Shown here: positions 19,557 through 28,152 of the stretch, piece after piece
Position numbering within the stretch: position 1 is the first letter of the stretch
How the letters are laid out: every line of letters begins with the position of its first letter
Source of the DNA: Sphingomonas sp. PP-CE-1G-424
GTDB taxonomy: Bacteria > Pseudomonadota > Alphaproteobacteria > Sphingomonadales > Sphingomonadaceae
Direction: 5' to 3'
Assembly: GCF_004341085.1 (NCBI RefSeq)
Contig: NZ_SLXW01000003.1
Location: 558,001 to 622,000, forward strand
Length of the DNA: 64,000 bases
The notes under the pieces: generated by a model
Database searches by the model: none
Seen by the model: the letters and a program-made list of their open reading frames with translations, nothing else
Told to the model about the DNA's origin: nothing
Position numbers and translations under genes: made by a program

Positions 19557-20927
19557 TTACGTTGAGGCAAGCGGTACGAAGGTAACCGGCAAACCGTCCT
19601 TCGGCCGCGGGATCGGGAAGACCTGCCACGCATCGCCGCTGCCCGCCGCCGCCTCGATCCGGTAACGCATAAGCAGATGCGCGATCAGCAGCCGCATCTG
19701 CATCGTCGCGAAGTGCAAGCCGATGCACATATGCGCGCCGCCGCCGAACGGCACCCAGGCGAACCGGTGGCGCCCCTTCGACGCCTCGGGCGTGAAGCGG
19801 AGCGGGTCGAACTTGTCGGGATCGGGCCAATACTCGGCCATCCGGTGCGTATAGGTGATGGCGGTGTTGACGCTCGTGCCCGCCGGGATATCGAACCCGC
19901 CGAAGCTGAAATCCTTGAGCGCACGCCGCGGGATCGACGGGACGGGCGGCATCATCCGCAGCGATTCCTTGAACGCGTATTCGGTTAGGATCAGGCGATC
20001 GAGCTGCTCGGTCAGCGGCACATCCGGGTCGAGCGCGGCGACCTCCTCGCGCAGCCGCTCCTGCCAGTCCGGGTTGCGCGCGAGCAACATCACCAGGCTG
20101 GTCGCGGACGAGGTGATCGTATCGTGCGCCGCCATCATCAGGAAATTCATGTGGTCGGCGATTGCCAGCGCGGTCAGCGGCGCACCGTCGTCATCGGTCG
20201 CGCGGCAGAATTGTGAGAAGAAGTCCTGGCCATCGCCGGTCCGCCGTGCGGGTATTTCGCGTTCGAAGAAGTCGACCAGATAGGCGCGGGCGCGGACGCC
20301 TTTGCGCATCTGCGTGCCGGGCCAGGGTTTGCGGATCGGCGAGACGCTCGCCTGCACCTCGTCGACAAACGCCTGATTGATCCGGTCCGCCTCCGCGCCG
20401 AGCGGCACGCCGAGGAAGCTGGTCGCAGCGAGATCGAGCGTGAGCTTCTTCACCACATCGTAGAAGCGCAACGTCTGCCCGGCCCAGCCGCCGATCGCGG
20501 CCTCGATGCCCGCGTCGAGTTCGGTCGCGTAATGCCGCATCGGCTCGGGCTTGAACGCCACCGACAGCGCCTTGCGGTCGGCGCGATGCTTGTCGAAGTC
20601 CATCAGCATCAGGCCACGCGGGAACAGCATGTTGAGCAGCGGCCCCCAGCCCTGTTCGGACGAGAAGATCTTGTCGCGATCGAACAGCACCAGTTCGTTC
20701 GCGTCGGGTCCGAGCAAGTTCACGCCGGTGCCGCCGAGTGCGCGATTGCGATAGATCGGGCCGTATCGTGCGGCCATACCCTCGCTAAACGCGATCGGAT
20801 CGGCCAGCAATTTGAAGGTGTTGCCGACAAACGGCAGGCCATTGCTGCCCGGAATATGATCGAGCGCGCCCTTGGGCTGACGCGGGAGCCAGTGCGGACT
20901 GGCATTCTGCAACATGGCATGGCTCAT
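19557..20927 (-). CDS. cytochrome P450
   Basis: A soluble bacterial P450 of 456 aa. Visible landmarks are the I-helix oxygen-activating segment MAAHDTITSS, the K-helix ExxR (KESLRMMPPVPSIPRR) and the heme-binding loop FGGGAHMCIG with Cys401 as thiolate ligand. It would hydroxylate a hydrophobic substrate using ferredoxin-type partners, none of which is encoded nearby. I chose ATG 20925-20927, with GAGGA about 7 nt upstream; an open extension to 21044 lacks P450-like sequence and would cover the SDR promoter. I cannot name the CYP family. Neighbouring CoA-ester genes at 21-29 kb hint at a catabolic role. Confidence 0.93.
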   Translation of the reverse strand: MSHAMLQNASPHWLPRQPKGALDHIPGSNGLPFVGNTFKLLADPIAFSEGMAARYGPIYRNRALGGTGVNLLGPDANELVLFDRDKIFSSEQGWGPLLNMLFPRGLMLMDFDKHRADRKALSVAFKPEPMRHYATELDAGIEAAIGGWAGQTLRFYDVVKKLTLDLAATSFLGVPLGAEADRINQAFVDEVQASVSPIRKPWPGTQMRKGVRARAYLVDFFEREIPARRTGDGQDFFSQFCRATDDDGAPLTALAIADHMNFLMMAAHDTITSSATSLVMLLARNPDWQERLREEVAALDPDVPLTEQLDRLILTEYAFKESLRMMPPVPSIPRRALKDFSFGGFDIPAGTSVNTAITYTHRMAEYWPDPDKFDPLRFTPEASKGRHRFAWVPFGGGAHMCIGLHFATMQMRLLIAHLLMRYRIEAAAGSGDAWQVFPIPRPKDGLPVTFVPLAST

Positions 20928-21031
20928 CGACAAATCCTCAGCGACATGCCGGCTTGGCAAGCTTCGAATACCGGCATAACTAATGTTCTGCAACCGGGGC
21001 GCGGATCTCGGGGCTTTGACAGGAGAGATGC

Positions 21032-21811
21032 ATGGACCTCGCAAACAGTGCAGCCGTGGTGACCGGCGGTGCGTCGGGCTTGGGCGCGGCGACAGCGCGC
21101 GCGCTGGCCGCCAAGGGGGTGAAGGTGGCGATCTTCGACCTTCAAGCGGACAAGGGCGAAGCGCTTGCGGACGAGATTGGCGGGGTGTTCTGCAAGGTCG
21201 ATGTCACGTCCGACGACAGCGTCGATGCGGGGTTCGCGGCGGCGCATGCGGCGCATGGTCAGGAGCGGATCCTGGTCAATTGCGCGGGCACGGGGAACGC
21301 GGCGAAGACTGCGGGGCGATCGAAGCAGGACGGCTCGATCAAGCATTTCCCGCTCGATGCGTTCGACCGGATCATCCAGATCAACCTCGTCGGCACGTTC
21401 CGCTGCCTCGCCAAATCGGCGGCTGGGATGCTGACGTTGGAGCCGGGTGAAGACGGCGAGCGGGGGGCAATCGTCAACACGGCGAGCGCGGCGGCGGAGG
21501 ATGGCCAGATGGGCCAAGCTGCGTATTCCGCGTCGAAGGCAGGGGTGGTCGGGATGACCTTGCCGATTGCGCGCGATCTTATGAGCGAGGGGATCCGCGT
21601 GAACACGATCCTGCCGGGGATCTTCGACACACCGCTGCTGGCGGCGGCCCCGCAGCAGGTGCGCGATGCGCTGGCGGCTTCGGTACCGTTTCCGAAGCGG
21701 CTCGGGCGGCCGGAGGAGTTTGCGGCGCTGGCGCTGACGATGATCGAATGCGGGTATTTCAATGGGGAGGACGTGCGGCTGGACGGCGCGATCCGGATGG
21801 CGCCTCGGTAA
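21032..21811 (+). CDS. SDR-family dehydrogenase (3-hydroxyacyl-CoA dehydrogenase type 2-like)
   Basis: A 259-aa short-chain dehydrogenase. NAD-binding TGGASGLGAATARALA at the N-terminus, VNCAGTG, and the catalytic Tyr-Lys pair in AAYSASKAG. The overall pattern (ITLPGIFDTP-like ILPGIFDTPLLAAAP, GEDVRLDGAIRMAPR) resembles HSD17B10-type enzymes that oxidise 3-hydroxyacyl-CoA or steroid alcohols. ATG 21032 has a good AGGAG (21021-21025) 6 nt upstream. It is divergent from the P450 across about 100 bp, and may share substrate and control with it (inference). Confidence 0.92.
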   Translation: MDLANSAAVVTGGASGLGAATARALAAKGVKVAIFDLQADKGEALADEIGGVFCKVDVTSDDSVDAGFAAAHAAHGQERILVNCAGTGNAAKTAGRSKQDGSIKHFPLDAFDRIIQINLVGTFRCLAKSAAGMLTLEPGEDGERGAIVNTASAAAEDGQMGQAAYSASKAGVVGMTLPIARDLMSEGIRVNTILPGIFDTPLLAAAPQQVRDALAASVPFPKRLGRPEEFAALALTMIECGYFNGEDVRLDGAIRMAPR

Positions 21812-21818
21812 CGCCCTC

Positions 21819-21904
21819 CCCGTCATCCTGACGAAAGTCAGGACCCAGAGCCACGAACGACATCGCTTGTGATCCTGGGTCCTGACTTTCGTCAGGATGA
21901 CGGG
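21819..21904. repeat. REPIN-like inverted repeat, family A, copy 2
   Basis: Perfect 30-bp arms (21819-21848 and 21875-21904) with a 26-bp spacer. The arm core is the same as at 2494-2580, but the two copies differ in the outer and inner edges (GGACCCAG here, GGATCCAG there). It fills the gap between the convergent SDR and GMC genes and could also stop transcription. Confidence 0.85.
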
Positions 21905-21910
21905 TTTGGA

Positions 21911-23530
21911 TCAGGCCGCCCGCGCCAACTGCCGCCCCTTGATCATGTCCGCGGCCTTCTCCGCGATCATGATCGTCGGGGCGTTGGTGTTCGACCCGAT
22001 CAGCGTCGGCATCACCGATGCGTCGACCACCCGCAGTCCTTGCAACCCACGCACCGCCAAGCTCGCATCGACCACCGCCAGTGTATCGTCTGCGGCGCCC
22101 ATCTTGCACGTCCCCACAGGGTGATAGATCGTCTCAGCCGTCCGCCTTACCCAGGCGTCGATCTCGTCATCGGTGCGGACGTCCTCGCCCGGCGACAATT
22201 CCCCCGCCCGGTACGGATCGAGCGCCGCCTGCCGCGCCACATCGCGACCGATCCCGACGCACGCGCGCATCACGCGGCGATCCTCCGCGGTCGCGAGATA
22301 GTTCGCGACGATCGTCGGGTCGGCGAACGGGTCGGCCGAGCGCAACCCGATGCGCCCCCGACTCTCCGGCCGCAACTGGCAGAGATGCAGCGTGAAGCCG
22401 TCCTCGACCGCCTTGGTCCGCCCGTGATCCTGCATGATCGCGAGCACCGCGTGGATCTGCACGTCGGGCCGCGACAGCCCCTCGCGCGACGACACGAACG
22501 CGCCCGCCTCGAGGAATTGCTGCCGCCCCGCCCCCTTGCCCCGCAACAAGTAGTTCAGCCCGACGCCAATCATCCCCACGCCCTTGGTCATCGCGTACCC
22601 GGTCCGCAGCCCGCGCGATTTCCAGTTCATCACGACGTCGAGATGGTCCTGCAAATTCTCCCCGACGCCGGGCAGCGCATGCACCACACCGACCCCTGCC
22701 GCAGTCAGCCGATCCGGATCGCCGATCCCTGACAACTGGAGGATGTGCGGCGACTGCACCGCCCCCGCGCACAGCAGTACCTCGCGCGTCGCCGTCACGC
22801 TCTCCTTCCGCCCGCCCTTGTCGAGCACGTAATCGACGCCGGTCGCGCGTCCCTTGTCAATCCGAATCCGCGTCGTCCGCGCGCCCGTGACGCAGGTCAG
22901 GTTGCGCCGCGACAGTACCGGCCGCAGATACGCCGCTGCCGTGCTCCAACGCTTCCCGTCCGCCACGGTCAGGTCGTAGCGCCCGAACCCCTCCTGGCTC
23001 GCGCCGTTGAAATCCTCGGTCACCGGATAGCCAGCTTGGCGCCCGGCCTCGACCAGCGCGTCGTAGAACGGGCTGTCGGACTCGCCGCCGGAGATCGTCA
23101 GCGGTCCCCCGCCACCATGCAGGTCGCTTTCGCCGCGATGATGCCCTTCGAGCCGCTTGAAATACGGCAGCACGTCGTCGAACGACCAACCAGGCAAGCC
23201 CATCTGCCGCCACTCGTCGTAATCCTGCGGATGGCCCCGCGTGTAGATCATGCCGTTGATCGACGAGCTGCCGCCCAGCCCCTTGCCGCGCGGCCACCAC
23301 AGCCGCCGGTTGTCGAGATGCGGCTCGGGCTCGGTCGAGAAGCCCCAGTTGCTCGCATTCTTGCTTTTGATGAGTTCGCCGACGCCGGCGGGCATCCGCA
23401 CCAGCACGCCATCGTTGCGGCCGCCCGCTTCGAGCAGCAGCACGCTCACCCCCGGGTCCTCTGTCAGCCGCGCGGCGAGCACACAGCCGGCCGAGCCCGC
23501 GCCGATAATCACGTAGTCATACTTCCGCAT
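21911..23530 (-). CDS. GMC-family FAD oxidoreductase (choline/alcohol dehydrogenase-like)
   Basis: A 539-aa flavoprotein. It starts with the FAD loop DYVIIGAGSAGCVLAARL, has LGGSSSINGMIYTRGHP and closes with the active-site region YHPVGTCKMG (His) and IGSNTNAPT (Asn). Members oxidise primary alcohols or polyols; specificity is not readable here, and BetA-like names should be avoided without a choline context. ATG 23528-23530 begins the FAD loop directly. It sits between an inverted repeat and the TetR gene on the same strand, 57 bp from TetR, so TetR may be transcribed ahead of it. Confidence 0.92.
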   Translation of the reverse strand: MRKYDYVIIGAGSAGCVLAARLTEDPGVSVLLLEAGGRNDGVLVRMPAGVGELIKSKNASNWGFSTEPEPHLDNRRLWWPRGKGLGGSSSINGMIYTRGHPQDYDEWRQMGLPGWSFDDVLPYFKRLEGHHRGESDLHGGGGPLTISGGESDSPFYDALVEAGRQAGYPVTEDFNGASQEGFGRYDLTVADGKRWSTAAAYLRPVLSRRNLTCVTGARTTRIRIDKGRATGVDYVLDKGGRKESVTATREVLLCAGAVQSPHILQLSGIGDPDRLTAAGVGVVHALPGVGENLQDHLDVVMNWKSRGLRTGYAMTKGVGMIGVGLNYLLRGKGAGRQQFLEAGAFVSSREGLSRPDVQIHAVLAIMQDHGRTKAVEDGFTLHLCQLRPESRGRIGLRSADPFADPTIVANYLATAEDRRVMRACVGIGRDVARQAALDPYRAGELSPGEDVRTDDEIDAWVRRTAETIYHPVGTCKMGAADDTLAVVDASLAVRGLQGLRVVDASVMPTLIGSNTNAPTIMIAEKAADMIKGRQLARAA

Positions 23531-23587
23531 GCCCGCATCCCCCCGTTTCGCGCTCCGCTTTTTACGGAGTCGCGTCAGTCCGTTACG

Positions 23588-24172
23588 CTAGCGCTCGCAC
23601 AGCAGGGTCAGCAATCCCTCACGCAACACGCTGCGGTCGATCCCCTCGTCGGCATGAACCTGGCTGAGACCGATCGCCAGCAGCGCATAGCTGCGGATTT
23701 CGGCTTCGACCGGCTCGAACCCATGGGCGACCAGTTCCGCGATCAGGAACGCCATCACCTTTTCGTCATGCTCGCGGATCGCCGCCGCCGCCCGCACGTC
23801 GCTTTTTCCCCAGGCCCGCATCGCCAGCGCCAGCTGCGCCATGTCGTGATCGCGGACATGGTCCGCAAACGCCCGGATCCGCTCGACCGGCGCAAGATCC
23901 GACGCGGAGAGCGCTACGATCAAGGGGTCGATATGCGCCTCGACGAAATACCCCGCGAGCGCCGCATGATACCCGTCGAAGTCCTTGAAATGATGGTAGA
24001 AGCTTCCCGTCGAAGCGCCGAGCGTCTGCGCCAGACCCCGAAGCTTCAGCGCGCGCAACCCGCCATCCTTCAGCAACTGCAAGCCGATTTCCAGCCAGTC
24101 GCGCGGCGCCAGATCCGCCCGTGGTGCCGTCGCGTCTTCCACCAATACCCTGCTTGACAAGCCATTCCCCAT
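23588..24172 (-). CDS. TetR-family transcriptional regulator
   Basis: A 194-aa DNA-binding repressor. The helix-turn-helix is at about residues 30-62 (LRALKLRGLAQTLGASTGSF, then YHHFKDFDGYHAAL). The C-terminal ligand domain is unclassified. Start at ATG 24170-24172; the frame remains open upstream but into the thiolase promoter. It is divergent from the thiolase operon across 84 bp, the classic layout for a local repressor of the CoA-ester genes, whose effector would then be an acyl-CoA or pathway intermediate (inference). A short TAAC-N4-GTTA palindrome overlaps its start codon. Confidence 0.9.
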   Translation of the reverse strand: MGNGLSSRVLVEDATAPRADLAPRDWLEIGLQLLKDGGLRALKLRGLAQTLGASTGSFYHHFKDFDGYHAALAGYFVEAHIDPLIVALSASDLAPVERIRAFADHVRDHDMAQLALAMRAWGKSDVRAAAAIREHDEKVMAFLIAELVAHGFEPVEAEIRSYALLAIGLSQVHADEGIDRSVLREGLLTLLCER

Positions 24173-24183
24173 AACGAATGTTA
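24172..24183. promoter_or_regulatory. possible TetR operator half-palindrome
   Basis: TAAC-N4-GTTA lies over the start of the TetR gene and about 75 bp before the thiolase start. The arms are only 4 bp, so this could be chance. Confidence 0.2.
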
Positions 24184-24256
24184 CGCCGTGCTGGCACCGG
24201 ACGCAATCCGGCACCAGGCACCACGACCGAACCGGCGGGTGCAACAGGAGAGCGAT

Positions 24257-25510
24257 GTGGCCGAGGCACTGATCATCGACGCCGTCCGTACCCCGCGCGG
24301 TATCGGCAAGACCGGCAAGGGCGCGCTTGCGCACATGCACCCCCAACATCTCGCCGCGACCGTCCTGAAGGCGATTGCCGAGCGAAACAAGCTGGATACC
24401 GCCGATGTCGACGACATCATCTGGTCGACCTCGACGCAGCGTGGCGAGCAGAGCGGCGATCTCGGGCGGATGGCAGCGCTCGATGCAGGCTATGACGTGA
24501 AGGCGAGCGGGACGACGCTCGACCGGTTCTGCGGCGGCGGGATTACCGCGGTAAACTTCGCCGCGGCGCAGATCATGAGCGGGATGGAGGACCTCGTGAT
24601 CGCCGGCGGCACCGAGATGATGTCGCTGACCACGACGATGATGCAGGATGACATGGCGGCGGGCAAGCGGCCGCTCGGGATCGGCTCGGGCAACGCCAGG
24701 CTCGACGCGGCGCATCCGCAATCGAACCAGGGCATCTGCGCCGACGCCATCGCCAGCATCGAGGGGATCGACCGCGCAACGCTCGAAGCGCTCGGGTTGG
24801 AGAGCCAGCGCCGCGCCGCAGTGGCGATCGCCGAAGGGCGGTTCGATCGCAGTCTAGTGCCGGTCACCGACGCGACCGGCGCGTTGGTTCTTGAAAAGGA
24901 CGAATACCCCCGTCCCGACACCACCGCCGAGGGACTCGCCGCACTCCGCCCGTCGTTCGCCGGGATTGCCGACGTGCCGCTCGACGACAAGGGCACGACC
25001 TTCCGCAAGCAGATCAACCGGCGCTATCCCGACGTGGATATCAAGCACGTCCATCACGCCGGCAATTCCTCCGGTGTGGTCGATGGCGCTGCAGCCGTAC
25101 TGCTCGCGAGTGCCGATTACGCTGCCAAGCACGGGTTGAAGCCCCGCGCGCGGATCGTCGCGATGGCGAACATGGGCGACGACCCGACGCTGATGCTCAA
25201 CGCCCCCGTCCCCGCCGCGCGGAAGGTTCTGGCGAAGGCTGGGCTGGCGGTCGACGACATCGACCTGTGGGAGATCAACGAGGCGTTCGCGGTGGTCGCC
25301 GAGAAGTTCATCCGCGACCTGAAACTCGACCGCGACAAGGTGAACGTCAACGGCGGCTCGATCGCGCTGGGCCATCCGATCGGCGCGACCGGGGCGATCC
25401 TGATCGGCACGATATTGGACGAGCTCGAACGCTGCGACCTGAAGCGCGGGCTCGTGACGATGTGCGCGGGCGGCGGGATGGCCCCGGCGATCATCATCGA
25501 GCGCGTCTGA
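24257..25510 (+). CDS. acetyl-CoA C-acyltransferase (thiolase)
   Basis: A 417-aa thiolase that removes acetyl-CoA (or propionyl-CoA) from 3-ketoacyl-CoA. Active-site Cys in LDRFCGGGITAVNFAAAQ, His in GGSIALGHPIGATGA, second Cys in TMCAGGGMAP. It is of degradative FadA type and slightly longer than average. The start GTG 24257-24259 is fixed by AGGAG (24246-24250) with 6-nt spacing; MAEALIIDAVRTPRG is then the usual thiolase N-terminus. First gene of a four-gene operon running to 29.4 kb; its stop shares a base with the next ATG (TGATG). Confidence 0.93.
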   Translation: MAEALIIDAVRTPRGIGKTGKGALAHMHPQHLAATVLKAIAERNKLDTADVDDIIWSTSTQRGEQSGDLGRMAALDAGYDVKASGTTLDRFCGGGITAVNFAAAQIMSGMEDLVIAGGTEMMSLTTTMMQDDMAAGKRPLGIGSGNARLDAAHPQSNQGICADAIASIEGIDRATLEALGLESQRRAAVAIAEGRFDRSLVPVTDATGALVLEKDEYPRPDTTAEGLAALRPSFAGIADVPLDDKGTTFRKQINRRYPDVDIKHVHHAGNSSGVVDGAAAVLLASADYAAKHGLKPRARIVAMANMGDDPTLMLNAPVPAARKVLAKAGLAVDDIDLWEINEAFAVVAEKFIRDLKLDRDKVNVNGGSIALGHPIGATGAILIGTILDELERCDLKRGLVTMCAGGGMAPAIIIERV

Positions 25511-27048
25511 TGCACCCCGTCGCGCACGCGCTGACGACGCCCGACAAACCCGCCTACATCATGGCGGCGACGGGCGAGACGGTGACGTATCGCGACCTCG
25601 ACGAACGGGCAAACCAAGGCGCGCATCTGCTCCGGTCGCTCGGGCTGAAGCGCGGCGACGGGATTGCTGTGCTGATGGACAATTCGGCGCGCTATCTGGA
25701 GATCATGTGGGCGGCCGAGCGTCCCGGCGTGTATTGCACGTGCCTGTCGTCGAAGCTGACCGCGGCCGAGGCGGCGTACATCATCCGCGACGGCGATTGC
25801 CGGGTGCTGATCGTGAGCAAGGGATGCGCACAAGTAGCCGCCGCGCTGGTACCTATGCTCGACGACGTGCGCCGCTACGTCGTCGACGGCGCGATCGACG
25901 GGTACGCGTCTTACGAAGCCGCGCGTGATGCGAAACCCGCCACGCCCATTGCCGACCCGTCGCCCGGCGGCATCCTGCTCTATTCCTCCGGCACCACCGG
26001 CAAGCCCAAGGGGGTGAAGCACGCGCTGTCGGACGAGCCGTTTGGCACCAACGTCTCGCCGCTCGTGATGCTCGGCAAAGGGCTGTACGGCTTCACGCCC
26101 GAGATGGTATATCTCTCGCCCGCGCCGCTCTATCACGCGGCGCCGCTGCGCTGGTCGATGGCGGTACACCAGGTCGGCGGCACCGTCGTAGTGATGGAGC
26201 ATTTCGACCCGGGAGCCGCGCTCGCCGCGATCGAACGCTACCGGATCACGCACGCGCAATGGGTGCCGACGCACTTCATCCGCCTGCTCAAACTGCCGCC
26301 CGAGGTCCGCGCGCGTTACGACGTGTCGTCACTCAAAGCCGTTTGGCACGCCGCCGCCCCCTGCCCGCTCCCGGTCAAGCAGGCGATGATCGACTGGTGG
26401 GGCCCGATCATCGGCGAATATTATGCCGGCACCGAGGGCAACGGGTTCTGCGCGATCTCCAGCGCGGAGTGGCTGACGCACAGGGGCTCGGTCGGCCGCA
26501 ACCTTACCGCGCAGACGATGATCTGTGACGAAGACGGCAATGCACTGCCACCGCGCGCCGAAGGCGACGTGTATTTCGCGGGCGGCGGGGCGTTCGAATA
26601 TCACAACGATCCCGCCAAGACCGCGGAAGCCGCCAACGCGCTCGGCTGGACGACGCTCGGCGATGTCGGCTGGCTCGACGATGAGGGCTATCTCTACCTC
26701 ACGGATCGCAAGAGCTTCATGATCATCTCGGGCGGCGTGAACATCTATCCCGCCGAGATCGAGAACCTCCTCGTCACGCATCCGAAGGTCGCCGACGTCG
26801 CGGTGATCGGCGCGCCCGACGACGAGATGGGCGAGCAGGTGGTCGCGATAATCTGCCCCGCCGACCCGACCGAGGATCGCGAGCAACTCGCCGCCGAACT
26901 CAGCGCCTTCGCCCGCGCGAACCTCAGCCACGTCAAGGCGCCGCGCCGGATCGACTTTCGCGACACGCTGCCGCGCCACGAGACGGGCAAGCTCTACAAG
27001 CGCCTGCTCCGCGACGAATATTGGGCGCATTCGAAGGAGTCCGCATGA
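25510..27048 (+). CDS. acyl-CoA synthetase (AMP-forming)
   Basis: A 512-aa ANL-superfamily ligase activating a carboxylic acid to its CoA ester. The P-loop is LLYSSGTTGKPKGVKHA; adenylate-binding motifs are GEYYAGTEGNG, TLGDVGWLDDEGYLYLTDR and the C-terminal lysine region DTLPRHETGKLYKR. It resembles FadD3/FadD13-like synthetases that use steroid-ring or branched substrates more than classical long-chain FadD, but this is only a judgement from motif spacing. ATG 25510 shares a base with the thiolase stop, and the gene ends in an ATGA overlap with the first acyl-CoA dehydrogenase. Confidence 0.92.
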   Translation: MHPVAHALTTPDKPAYIMAATGETVTYRDLDERANQGAHLLRSLGLKRGDGIAVLMDNSARYLEIMWAAERPGVYCTCLSSKLTAAEAAYIIRDGDCRVLIVSKGCAQVAAALVPMLDDVRRYVVDGAIDGYASYEAARDAKPATPIADPSPGGILLYSSGTTGKPKGVKHALSDEPFGTNVSPLVMLGKGLYGFTPEMVYLSPAPLYHAAPLRWSMAVHQVGGTVVVMEHFDPGAALAAIERYRITHAQWVPTHFIRLLKLPPEVRARYDVSSLKAVWHAAAPCPLPVKQAMIDWWGPIIGEYYAGTEGNGFCAISSAEWLTHRGSVGRNLTAQTMICDEDGNALPPRAEGDVYFAGGGAFEYHNDPAKTAEAANALGWTTLGDVGWLDDEGYLYLTDRKSFMIISGGVNIYPAEIENLLVTHPKVADVAVIGAPDDEMGEQVVAIICPADPTEDREQLAAELSAFARANLSHVKAPRRIDFRDTLPRHETGKLYKRLLRDEYWAHSKESA

Positions 27049-28142
27049 ACTTCGATTATTCCGACGACCAGAAATTCCTCAAGGACGAAGTGCGCAAGTT
27101 CTTGGCCGCGCACTGCGGCAGCGACCGGGTCCGCGCGGTACTCGACGATCCTGCCAAAGCGTATGACGCTGATCTCTGGAAGGCGGTCGGCGAACAGGGC
27201 TGGCTCGGCGCAGCGATCCCCGAAGAGTTCGGCGGGCTGGGGCTCGGCCATATCGAACTCGGCGCGATCGCCGAGGAACTGGGGCGTGCCTGCGCGCCGA
27301 TCCCGTTCGCCTCGACCATCTATTTCGTCGCCGAAGCGCTGATGCTGTACGGCAGCGACACCCAGAAAGTTCGATGGCTGCCTAGGATCGCGGCGGGTGA
27401 CGTCATCGGTGCATTCGCAACGTCGGAAGGCGCCGGCCCGGTCACTGCACGATCGGTCCGCACCACCGTCTCCGGCGGCAAACTCACGGGCGAGAAAATC
27501 CCCGTCACCGATGGCGACGTCGCCGACCTGATCGTCGTCCTCGCCCGCGACGGGCTCTACCTCGTCGAGAAGGGCGCAGGCGTCACCGCCGAAGTCCTCG
27601 AAACGCTCGACCCGACCCGCAGCGCGGCGCGGCTCACCTTCAATGGCGTGCCTAGCGAAAGACTTGGCAGCGACGATGGGATCGCCGCGATGCAGGCGGT
27701 GTTCGACCGTGCCGCGGTCCTGCTCGCGTTCGAGCAGCTTGGCGGCGCGGATCGCTGTCTTGAGATGGCGAAGGGTTATGCGCTCGATCGCTACGCGTTC
27801 GGCCGGCAGATCGGCGGGTATCAGGCGATCAAGCACAAGCTTGCCGACATGTACGTGAAGAACGAACTCGCACGTTCGAACGCCTATTATGGCGCGTGGG
27901 CGCTGAACGCGGGCGCCGCCGAACTCCCGCTCGCCGCCGCGACCGCGCGCGTCGCTGCGTCAGACGCATACTGGTTCGCGTCGAAGGAGAACATCCAGAC
28001 GCATGGCGGGATGGGTTTCACCTGGGAGTCTGACTGCCACCTCTATTACCGCCGCTCACGCCAGCTCGCGCTCGTCGCCGGCAGCCCCGCCGCATGGCGC
28101 GAACGGCTCGTCGGCCAACTCGAAATGCGCAACGCCGCCTGA
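27045..28142 (+). CDS. acyl-CoA dehydrogenase, short subunit
   Basis: A 365-aa flavoprotein of the acyl-CoA dehydrogenase family. N-terminal MNFDYSDDQKFLKDEVRKFL, FAD/substrate loop AFATSEGAGPVTARS, and C-terminal QTHGGMGFTWESDCHLYYRR. Such short subunits often pair with a longer one into a heteromer, as in steroid and isoprenoid catabolism. ATG 27045 overlaps the synthetase stop and has AAGGAG about 7 nt upstream. The adjacent gene encodes a second, longer acyl-CoA dehydrogenase, supporting an alpha/beta pair. Which subunit holds the catalytic base cannot be fixed by eye. Confidence 0.92.
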   Translation: MNFDYSDDQKFLKDEVRKFLAAHCGSDRVRAVLDDPAKAYDADLWKAVGEQGWLGAAIPEEFGGLGLGHIELGAIAEELGRACAPIPFASTIYFVAEALMLYGSDTQKVRWLPRIAAGDVIGAFATSEGAGPVTARSVRTTVSGGKLTGEKIPVTDGDVADLIVVLARDGLYLVEKGAGVTAEVLETLDPTRSAARLTFNGVPSERLGSDDGIAAMQAVFDRAAVLLAFEQLGGADRCLEMAKGYALDRYAFGRQIGGYQAIKHKLADMYVKNELARSNAYYGAWALNAGAAELPLAAATARVAASDAYWFASKENIQTHGGMGFTWESDCHLYYRRSRQLALVAGSPAAWRERLVGQLEMRNAA

Positions 28143-28152
28143 AAGGACGAGC

